A DNA stretch of 64,000 bases from Epiperipatus broadwayi (lineage: Eukaryota; Onychophora; Udeonychophora; Euonychophora; Peripatidae). Under the pieces are notes generated by a model. It searched no databases. It had not been told where the DNA came from and saw nothing but the letters and a program-made list of their open reading frames with translations. The stretch is taken from the NCBI GenBank assembly GCA_028023455.1, contig JAQFVV010000032.1, forward strand, positions 1,674,001-1,738,000. The letters are read 5' to 3'. A program made the position numbers and the translations under genes. Shown here one piece after another: positions 13,101-25,100 of this stretch. Every line of letters begins with the position of its first letter. Positions within the stretch are counted from its first letter, which is position 1.

Positions 13101-16100
13101 AATTATGCTAAGGAGTAAATAATCTTCTAAAAATATTTTGAAACAAAAGCTTTTATCATTTTTAGATCTTTTACAATATCTCTCGAGATCCAGTTTATTG
13201 TCCATCTATTACTATCTTTTTTTGAATAATGTATTTTACCAGCTTTATTTCGATCTTTTAATTCTTTCACTGATAACTGTTTATTCTCTCTCTTCCATAT
13301 GTTTCGCTTTTGATATCTTCTTGTTACCAACCAATGTTTTTTCTCCATACTTTATTGCGTGGTCAGAATTCTTTGTATTGTTCTTTTGTTAAATATCAAG
13401 TTTTGGATTCGTATAGGAGAACCGTTAAAACATATCTATTAAAAACCTTTTACAAACACATACATTCTAATATTAAATTATTTTTACCAAAAGTACTCTA
13501 TCCAAGTTTAATAGAATGATTAAATTTCATACAATATGTTTCCATCTGTTTTAATAGTCTGACTGACATATTTGTAGATATTAATTTTTTTTTAATTCAT
13601 GATTATGGATTTTTAGCATTTATCTTTAGAGCTACTTTCTTGCTTTCATTTGATAATTCTTGTAACATTCCTAAAGCGTGAAAATATTATTTGCAAAAAT
13701 AACGATATCATCTGCAAAACTTAGATAATATTTTGGATTTATAGATTATGACAAGACATTCACTTTCAAAATTTTTAATGCCTTGAATCATCAAAATATA
13801 AACCTGAGATGTCATGTTTTATCAAAATTCAACAATAATGATTAAATTATATTGTGACATTAAGAAAACTAATATTTTTAAAGGTGAATGACAGAGTAAT
13901 TCCACATCTCCAAAACTAATTATTCCCACTGTTTGAACATGATCCACTGCATTAAAACCAATTTTAAATTCAGCTTATTCTTTTGTTTGATTTGTGGTCA
14001 AATTAATGTATGACCTAATCTTATTTTAATTTTAATTGTAGTTAATGTATGGTATTAAAGCTTATTAATACCAGAAAATGTGAATTACTTACAGGCTTTA
14101 CTGTGCCAAATTAGTTTCTTAATTAAATAAATATTTACTGCTATAATATGTCTATTATTCACTATTATTTATATATGGTAAAGAAATCCATGTTTTTTCT
14201 TCAATATTTTACTTCCTCTATCTATGAATAAATTTGTATAATGTTTTTAAAATATCTTTCCTATTATATTCTACATTCAATAATTCATAAGCATATATTG
14301 TATTTCAATATTAGATCATTTATATATTGAGCATATTATTTTTAAATAAAATATTTTAAATCCAGCCAGTTTATGCATAATCAGAACATGTAATTTGTAT
14401 AGATCTATTTAAAGAAAGATTTTATTCATGTGATTGATCAATTTTTATATAATAACAGAGTATCCAAATTTAAATGTTTGTTTAAGATGTAATAACATTT
14501 ATTGACCAAAATTTAATAGCCACATTTTAAAATTATTTGTAAAAATGGAAAAAGATTGGTCCATGGGTTTGTCAGTATCAGATGTTATATTCAGTTATAT
14601 GTTAGTATATTATAAAAATATCTTAAGAGAATTTTTTCACTTAGGTATTGAAACTTATTTTCGAGATACATTGATGATGTTCTTATTGCTTGATCATCTT
14701 TTATGGTAAAACAACTTTTGACTAATTAACTGAAATTCCAACTTGAAATTACCTGCTATTTTTGAGGACAATTTATATAATATAAAATATCTTGATTTAA
14801 CTATGTGAAGAGAATATGATATGATCAGTTGTAAGATGTTCATAAAACCCCCATCAATTAGGAGATTTATACACTCAAAGACAGATGTTCCTGTTATAAA
14901 CATAAATTGACAGATTTGGAACATGTTTTTTTAAAATAAATTTCAAAGTAATAAATTATCTAATATTAAAATATGTTAATGAATTATAGAAATGTACAAT
15001 GTAGTAGAAAATGTATTTTAAAAACATTATATAAATTTGCACATAAATGAAGGTAGAAAAATATTAAATAGAGAACATGGATTTCATTATCAATAATAGA
15101 GTATGCAATATAATTACTTCATTTGTTTCTTCTTATTTTAATATATATATATATTTGTTATTTTGTATTTTATAATTATAGACGCATCCTTCACAAACTG
15201 CATTTATGTCTAGTGTTGATCTTCATACTCATTGTTCTTATCAGCTTATGATGCCTGAAGCTATCGCTATAGTCTGCTCACCAAAATATAATGAGTGAGT
15301 ATTAACATTCATTGAATACATTAATTTGTATGTGATGAAGAAATCACAATATTTTTTAAATAATAATCATTGTTCTAAATAGTTTTTTTTTTCCTAATGG
15401 ATATCTGCATCTTGGCACTACAAAAAAATTTCATTTTGTTACACGATATCCAAATATAATTTTTATGAATTGATAATAATAAATATGTTGGTAAACAGTT
15501 TTATTTAATAAGTGCTTGATCACGTGTATAATATAAATTATTATATGATTTGTTGCTCAAGAGTGTATATAAACTTTCAGCACCAAAAGTGACAAGGTTG
15601 AGCTGTGATCCATGGACCTTGAGCTCTAGAATCCATCTCTCTATTACTGCAGTAAATCATGCAAGGCATAATAATATGAAAATATTAATTATTTTACAAA
15701 ATATTACATTTATATATAATTTTATCAAAGTGCTCGTATTAAATCAATGAATGTTGCACTAAAGCAAAATTAAAAACAATTTTGATTTTATGTATTTAAA
15801 CTTAATTGTGACAACTTAAAAATTAATTTAGCCTATAGTAGATTATAATAGAAAAATTTGCTGAAATAAATTTATTGAATTATTGTTAAAATATATTAAA
15901 ATAGATGAAAATTAAATGATTTGCTGCTAAATATAAAATGAATCCACTCTGAAAAGTTCATGAACAAATACAATGTGAATTTCTCTAATATTTATGTGTT
16001 TATATTTTCATTAATAATAGTTTAATTGTAATCTAGGTGATTCATAATTGTAACTTTTTTAAAAAATAAAAAATTACTAGGAATTATATGAAAATAACTT

Positions 16101-19100
16101 TAAATTTACAAGTAATAATTATTTAAAGATGATATTTTGCAAAAGTTGAGCTAGCATAACTTTAAACAATAATAATTAAATAGGTGAATTAAGCAGAGGT
16201 TAGCATTATCAGAATGATAATTTAAATATTATAATAATAATGTTGATTTCTAATTATGAGTAACAAGAACATTACTAAAAAAATGTTATTATTATCGGGA
16301 TCATTTATAATAGAACTCTAAATGATATTGTATATTTTACTGCTTCCTAAACTGTTTTACTTCATGCCATGCTTAGGAAAAACAAACAAAATGTTTAAAT
16401 ATAAGAATATTTTTTTAAAATAGATAAAAATTAAATTTTAATGACTCACTTATAATGTTTTTATGTCAAGAATAATGCTTGAAACAATCTACTCACAATT
16501 TCTGAACTAAAGTTTTTAAACCACTAAACATCACATGATCACTATCTCATACTAGCACATAATTGTTATTAAACAAAGCAAAACTCTCCATACAGTAGTG
16601 CCATCTTGTGCCAACAAGAGCAATCAATGGATGCCAGAAGGCTTGTGCATAAGATAGGGATTTTATGCACAAGCCTTCTGGCATTCATTGATTGTTCTTG
16701 TTGGCACAAGATGGCACTACTGTATGGAGAGTTTTGACAAAAATTATGTTGTGGAAATGGGATAGAGCAGATTATGGGTAAATTTAGAGTGGGGGATGTA
16801 AAAGAAAGTGGCTAACAGGTTTATCTGGGCATAATTGCTGAGATATTCTTGACTTCGTTTAAGGAGAAGCCATAATACATCACATCACATCTTTGTTAAA
16901 GTTTTTAAAGTTGATCTTTTTTTTAAAAAAAATGTTATAGTTACCTTCAGTGGAAACATTGTTCACATAAGTAGATAGAAGTAAATGGATATTAGAGTAT
17001 TTTCTATTGTATTTCCAAATGATGGATTTTTTATTTTTTTTTTGCATTTAAACACAAGGCTTCAGTCATAACATATTTACTGATTGTGTAAATTTAAAAT
17101 GAGCATTTGTGATCATTTAAAATACACCATAATAATTATATTATCATTTGTACTATTTCATGTTGAATAAGTTATATATAGTAAATATAACTTTTAATTT
17201 ATATTTCTTTTTTTACTATCATTGTATCAGGGTATTATTGCACAATGATTGAAAAATATTTGTGTGTGGTAAATCAACAAGAGATGATAATATTTGATAG
17301 TAAGACATAAGATTTATTTATTTAAGTAATATTTGTCTCTTTATACCATGTTTACAAAAAATCTGATTTTGAGAACTTAAAGATTAGTATTGTTAACTAA
17401 AATTGTATTCAATCAAAAGTGTATTTTTTTAGAAAAGGGTTCGTACATTTATCATTTGAGAAATTGATGGCAAAAAATATATATATATATGAAGCAGACA
17501 ACTCATTTAAAATTTAGGAAAGACTATTACTTAGTTTCCAAAGACTTTTACAATAGTTAATATTTACAGAAGATCATCATTGAACAGACATTTGTATGAT
17601 CACTATTGAGTGTTGTGTTTATGTATGTGTTAAATGAATCTTGTATTAATAAATAAATAAGGAGTGAGTAATTGGCTTAATTGTCTTAATAAATAAGGGT
17701 TGTATATGTATTCTCAAATAAAATGAATAATTAAAGGACATAGAAATTTAGATTATACATTGATATAAGTTTTATAGTTTATATTAATGTCTTATAATTT
17801 ATAATACTCTATTCAAACAAAGATATTTATAAATTGGAAAATTATCTATCAAAATAAAATAAGATCCTAACAAAAGCATATACAAATTTAGAATATAAAT
17901 TGATCTAAGTTTTATAATTCTTATTAGTATCTTATATTTAATTGTATTCTACTCAAACAAAGGTATTTATAAATTGAAAGTCATACAATTATCTACCAGA
18001 TTAAAATAAAATCCTAACATTTTTATAAACTAATTAATAATTAGATATGGAAAAGCAAATTATTTAGTATAAGAATGTACTGCTTAAAAAACATTTTCAG
18101 AAGTGATGAAGAAGCCACTGAGACTAGCAAAGCAAATACTTGCAAAGAGCAAAAGTTGACTTTATATTCAGTTTTTCCTTGCTGAAGGCATAAATGGGAT
18201 CTAGGACTTTAAACAAGCCTACCTAGTCTACAATGAAGTCAGTCTTACATTATAATTGTAATATGCTTTAGGAATAAATTAGTGAAGGCAAGTCGAAGTA
18301 CAGTTATATCTTAGCCCACTTTTTATTCAGATGTAGTTTTGATAGAGTAATATTGTTTTCTTTCAGCCTGCACAACTGATTTAATTGGTTGTGGCACATA
18401 TATTTATTGCTTATTCTATATGTAGTTAATTTATTGATTTGAAGTAAAAATATGTTTAACTTGGGTGGCCCTAAAGATTGTTTTTATTTTTAATATGTGT
18501 GGCATTTTACTTCTCTTGCATGGAGCCACAATTATGTGATTATTGAGAATTCAGACTAAACAGAGTAAATAATATTTTCAGAATTTAAAAAACAATAAAA
18601 TACCAAATACCAGTGTCTGAAGAAATGGCTAAATTCCTGACTATTGTAACCCATGAAGAGTTGTTTATATACAATCTTCTTTCAGAATAACTACATCACC
18701 AAATATTTTCCACTGATGTGCTCTTAAAAAGAATAGATAGTATCACTTTTTTTTTTTTTTTTTGGTGACATATTACTAACTACTCTGACAAAGTTTATAG
18801 TAAAATAAAAAATGTATATAATCGATTCTCCAATTTTGGAGCTAAATTCAACTTCGAAAAATACATATGGTTTCATCAAAGAATTCAATTCTTAAGTCAT
18901 ATTATTCAGAAGACATAAAACTTGACTTAGAAAAAGTTAAAGTGATTAAAAATGTGTAAAGACTGAGGAATGTAAAACAAATACAAGCATTCATAGTATT
19001 TCATGAAATTTTTTTTGAAAGCTTTATTGAGGAGAAAGGTTTTTCTTCTATTTGATTTACTTCACATGGGAAATGCTTGATATGGGATAAACCACAAGAA

Positions 19101-22100
19101 GAGGTATTCAAAAAAATAACTTGAGTCAATTTTGGTTTATTTAAATGATGATTTTGGCCATAACTCTAACATTGGAGACTGTACTCAAACATCCCACTGA
19201 CAATGGGCATCATCCAATAGCATTTATATCAAAAATGTTTTCAAAGACTAAGAAAAATTATAGCATTTGGATAAAAAAGGCATTAGCCATTACCCATTCC
19301 ATTAAGAAATTCCACCAATGTTTATATGTCATCCATTTAAAATAATAATTGATAGTCATCCATTATTGAGAATACCCTCCCACATAAAGTTGGCACTGAA
19401 CCATTTAAATCCTAGAATGGTATACTAGTACAATAGATTATCAGTGTATCATTATGAGTTTGGAATTTAATAGACCAGTGAACCAAATAAAACAGGTAGA
19501 TATGTTCTCATATGTATCAAATGCAGTTGCAAAAAATGTAAATGAAATAGTGGTAAGTTGTGTAGATAATTGAAAGCCAAAACTAATAAATATGTAATAA
19601 TTGGAAGCCAAAGCTATTAAATAGCAGCTGGAACAGAAACTAAGATATTCGTTAAATGGATAAAGTTATGGTTGGCATAGTAAACAAATAGAAAATCACA
19701 TATCTTTATGGAATGCACAAGAGAAGATTTCAACAAATAAATATTACATTATTGCTGCCAATGAAGTCTTAATAGTATCTCAAGTACTGTCTGAAGTATT
19801 TGATTTATTGCACAATGTTCATTCTGAATAATGAGGATGAATGTACTTGTTTGCAGCTATGTGTGGAAACCTGAAATTGTTTTGGATGTTGAATTCTGTA
19901 TAAAAAAAGTGTAGTATTTCTTAGTTAGCATTAAATTCCACTTCAAAGAAATTTATTTTATGACCAAAAGCTGAGAATCCTTGGAGTTATATCCATATTA
20001 ATTACAAGAGTCTGTTCAAAGAACACATTTCTAGTCATCATCATCATCAACCATTATCAATTCACTGCAGGATGACGGTCTCTCCAAGTTTAATCCATCT
20101 TATCCGATCTTTAGCTTCTCTTCTCCACAACACCCCTGCACATTTTCTTATTTCATCCATCCATCTCACATGTGGTCTCTTTCTGGGTCTTTTACAATCT
20201 CTTGGAATCCAGTTTAAAATTTCAATTGTCCATCTATTATCATCTCTTCTAAAAATATGTCCAGCCCAACTCCATTTCAATCTTTTAATTTTTTCAATAA
20301 GGTCAGTAACACTTGTTTGTTGTCTTACCCATACATTGCATTTTCGATCTCTTCTTGTTACTCCCAACATACATCTCTCCATACTCCTTTGAGTTGTCTG
20401 AAGTCTCTGTATTGCTCTTCTATTAAGTGTCCAAGTCTCAGATCCATAAGTCAGAACTGGTAAAACACATTTGTTAAAAACCATCCTTTTCAAACACATA
20501 GGGATATTTCCTTTTAGTATCAAGTTATTTCTACCAAAAGCACTCCAACCAAGTTTAATTCTCCTTTCTGCAGCCACATTTCTAGTATCGATTGATATTG
20601 GTTCTAAATGGGTTGAATATAAAATCACATATAAATCCAGTAGAAATAATCTGATTTTTAAAAGAAATATTTACTTGTCATGGATCATTCAAAACTTGGT
20701 GTCCAATAATGGTATATTATTCATTTTATTTTAATTCAATAACTTTTTAGCTGATTAGGAGGTTAAGCATGTTCAATCTCTATTATCCCAAATCAAATGA
20801 AAATTATACAGCAGCTAAAATAGATATGCTAACTAAATATAATATTAATAATAGATATCTACAACTATGAGAAAATTACTTGCAGAGTTATTGGTAGTAT
20901 GAAAGTTCTATAAAAACATATTTATCTTTTTTTATTCCCATATGTCATAGCATCGGCCAGGAGGTGAACCCACAACAACTGTCTCAAGGCAGCTGCTCTG
21001 ACCTCTTGGCTAACAACACCTTTGTGCTAGAAAAAGATTGTTAAACATAAACAGAAGTTACTTATTATAATCAGAGAAAAAGTCTGGATATATGATAGTT
21101 TTCAGGGAGATGGATAGAAGATATTATTAGTAAAGCAATTTCAAATCAGATAGTGGAAGCTGAAACTTTTTGGTCTATGTGCTTATTGTCACATGAATTA
21201 CATTGAATAGAAATGGATAAATAATGCTGAAGATGAAATAAATCTTATTCATGGGAAGGATATAGGAACTTAACTATTAAATAATGAAAAGCAAAGTTAT
21301 ACATCAAATGTACCAATTAGAAATAGAAATGGCCTTGAGAGTCAGACTCCAGCATATTTGAAGGATTAGAAATTAGCTCTGAAAAAAATTACATTTTGCT
21401 GGTGAGATAGAATAGTTTGCATGTGTGTTAATTAAATCTTGGGTTAATAAATAAGAGATGTGTTGTCTGATCAAATAAAATAAGTATTAAAGCACTTATA
21501 AACTTGAAATATTAATTGATATAGGTTTTAAAATCATATTAATGTATAGGTCTTACATTTAATTATACTCTATTCAAAATAGTTAAAGACAATTATAAAT
21601 TGGAAAATATGCAATTATCTATGGGATTAAAATAAGATCTAACATTTTTATAAGCCAATTAAATACCAGCTAATGAAAAACAAATTAATTGGTGCAAGAA
21701 TTTACAGCTTGAAAAAATATTCTCAAAATATTTAGATTATTCCAGAGAATGTGTCCCTATGGGCTAATGAAAGAGATACTTGGAAGTAGAAAAAGTTGAC
21801 TTTATACCTAGTTTAATTTATTATCTGCTGAAGATGCGAACAAAGATCTAAGATTTTTAAGATCTTCTTAAAAATTTTAATATGTATTAGTGCTATATTT
21901 GGAGGTAATATTATTATTACCAGCTGAATATGTATAAATATTTAATTTAAAATGAACAAATCATACAGGGGATAAATTTTAACAAATCAGAGTTTATTTA
22001 CTCTATAAAAACAAATAAATATAAACCTTCATCTATACAACTATCTTGTTTGAAAGTTATTCTTGCATTAAATATTGTTGCAAAGATAATTATTCATCTT

Positions 22101-25100
22101 CTTATCATAGATACACATTCACTCTCATCCTCCTTTCTAAACACTATATGCATACTCAAAACTGCTGCCTATTCTCATTCTCTGGCCATTTTCAATAGTT
22201 TTTTATGTGCCCTGATATAATCTGCATAATAAGTATACATTTGTATAATTTGCTTATTTGAATACATTAATTTTTTAGAGTGTGCAACAATGAGAGTGTT
22301 AATCAGTATCTCATCTGATTATTTGTTACATACAACATTTTAATTTTGTTTGATATCACTTTGTATACACATATTTAGTCTAAATTGATAAAGGTAGGTA
22401 GGTACAGTTAATAATTAACTCTATATATATATTGTGCCTTATTTATATATATATTGCTATATTACTAAAATAAAATTAATTTGATATATATTCATCTTTA
22501 TGCTTAATATATATGTAATTAATTTAATATAAATAAAATGTCCCTTAATTAAAACAAAATTGTAATCATAATAAAAATTATTTTATTATGATGTAATTAA
22601 TTTACTATTTTGAAATAAAAATATATATAGTTTATATTGCCCTGGAGTTTTTATTTATTTCTAATATATGTGGTAGTCTCCCATTACATGTGACACTGTC
22701 ATGCAGTTGAAAAATGGAAGTGATAAACTTTCTATTAATTACAACAGCTTCATGAAAACTCATTGTAGCTATTATTTTTCCAACATACAACTTTACAAAA
22801 AAAAAGGTGCCTGAAATGTCTTATTAATATAATATGATAATCTCTTTCTGTTACCTGGTAAACCTATGATAAAAGCTAAATAAACATTTCAAGGTTTTAT
22901 TGTATAGTACTGGCATACATTATATTAATTAACAATACATTAATAAGTATTACAATATTTATCATTATTATTGATGTTTACTATATTGAAGAGGAAAATT
23001 TTGAAGAATGAAAATCACTTTAAAATAATTTTTAAGAACAAAATATCATAAAATGACAATGGCTATTTTTGTTTCTAACAAAAAAAATTAAAAAATATTT
23101 TATCTCTGATTACTAAAATGGAAAAAAAAATTCTATATTATTATTTTTGTCTGTCTGACAAAGGGAAGTTGTAGTAAATTATTGAAACAATTATAAATTT
23201 AAAAAATAACAAACAAACACAGTCTTCTATTTTAAAGATAACCCATTAAAGGAGATTTGTGTGTGGTTTGTTGTATATATATTGAAATTATAAATGACTT
23301 TAATTATTACACTTTTCAAAAATAAATGTGTTATTTTTATTTCAAATAAATTGCAATGGAAATTTAATTTTGTTGTCAAAATATAATATTTACATATACT
23401 GTATAAGGCTATGTATGTGTCCATTATTTGAAACTATGTACACAATTTTATCATGTTATGGTCTTAGTTAAGTACTATTATCTTTATCTCTATATTTGAT
23501 GTTATGCTGCTTTTCCGGAATCAATTAATTATAATGAACAAGGACATCCTGTATATTTGTGTGTGTGAGTGTAAAAAAAATAGAAGAAACTAATAAAACT
23601 TTAATACATGCTTATTATAATCTAACTTTATATTTTAATTATATATATATTAGAGCCTGTAGACCTATAATATCTCTCTCACCAATACTGAAAGTCCACA
23701 TCATCTTACAATTGGACTTTTTTTTTTGTTTTTCACAGGCAGCGCATCATCTGACTAATCCATTATTAACATGGGACTTTTCCCTTCTATTTTATAATAA
23801 CTAAATACTACCTACTATCCAGTAATGTATGATTAACTGCATTAATTAAAGATTAACTTCCTGAAAGAAAAGCCTAAATCTCCTTGTGACCTAGAAAGAT
23901 TTCCAAGAGTCACCAACTTGGATTGAACTCCAAATCATCATTGATAGAGATCAGATATCCTAACCAGTATGCTATAAGACTCTCATTATATTATGTGTAT
24001 GTTTAAATAAATATAACATGTGAATGTAAAAAATCACCAAGCATGTATTCAGAACATATTGCCAATAAAGTATTAATATCTATCACATCAGATATTTTTA
24101 TATCTTCACTCTTGTCCATAATTGATAAATATATTATTTGATCATTTGTAATTAGGAAAATATGAATATTGATGTAAAAGTATAAATTTCATTACATAAT
24201 AACCATTTCCTATGTTTATTCCAAAGGCATCAAAATGATCTTGGATTGAAAACATTATTAAGTTTTCATTTTAGATTCGTAGCTTTATAGTTAATTAAAT
24301 AGGTGAAAGCTGGCTGCTGGTCCTAAGATCTAATTGCATTACTCTCAGATCCCAAATTTCTTGCTGATGAAAGACAAAAGTTAGAAACTAGTCTGGGAAT
24401 ATTGGATGAGTAGGCACTAGATAGGGATTTTATGCACAAACTTCTTGTATCTATTGATTATTTTGAATTGCACTGGATGTCACTATTGTATGGAAAGTTT
24501 TGCTTCTGTTTTAAAAATATAAATTGTTAATAAACATTAAAATATATTTTGTTAGCTCAACATAACTGATCCTATATCAAGTTTTTGATAGTTTTTTGAA
24601 GTATATAAATAAATTTTAGTAACACTTTGCTTTCTTTATATTTACATGTCAGATTAGTGAGTTTGATGATTTTTATCTCTGAGCTTAAGAACGAGAAACA
24701 TTTATAATTCTATCAAATGCTTATATGTCTTAACTGAAACATCAGTTAAATATTTTTGAAGATAGGATGAATGTATTTGTGAATGATCATTCTCTTTTAA
24801 AATTAAATTATATTTCTCAGTTCCATTAGTCAAAATTGTGATTAATAACTGAAGGTAAAGAGAATGCTAGGAATACCTGGATTACAGACCCCCAGGCTGC
24901 CATTTGATGAGGTCTTTTTGTTTAGCCATCTGCAACTGTATATCACATTCAATTGAAGGAAGATTATATAAATTAGAAGATGAATTAAAATATTAATGGA
25001 GCGTTGTCAGATTTTCTGAAGTTAAAAGAAAAGTCGTAGTCAATTGATTTGAAAAGTTGCCATATATTTTATTATAAAAATACAAATATTAAAAGCACAA

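Larger units (their letters stand above)
9108..15181. other. AMSH intron B, splitting the JAMM motif
   Basis: This 6.1 kb intron lies between the first zinc His codon and the following Thr codon. It holds a possible SINE (9.54 kb), a GC-richer island (10.0-10.4 kb), an RTE relic (13.1-14.0 kb) and a possible Penelope-like RT (14.56-14.94 kb). The rest (10.5-13.1 kb, 14.0-14.5 kb) is featureless AT-rich DNA. Confidence 0.8.
18597..21367 (+). pseudogene. Gypsy element 1 pol relic (RT, RNase H, integrase), interrupted by an RTE copy
   Basis: The frame is broken but the domains are collinear. RT palm text is [20 protein letters not shown] near 18610. RNase H (19145-19345) contains [18 protein letters not shown] and [17 protein letters not shown]. 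The integrase zinc-domain region reads [13 protein letters not shown] near 19850. The integrase core reads [16 protein letters not shown], then after the insert [11 protein letters not shown] and LVSNNG near 20707. The C-terminal tail is TPAYLKD near 21350. Gag, protease and the RT start are missing: RT begins ~50 bp after the LTR. There is no envelope gene. It is an inactive Ty3/Gypsy relic. Confidence 0.8.

Noticed and set aside
20072-20734. Plus-strand ORFs over RTE copy A
   Set aside because: They are antisense shadows of the RTE C-terminal RT frame.
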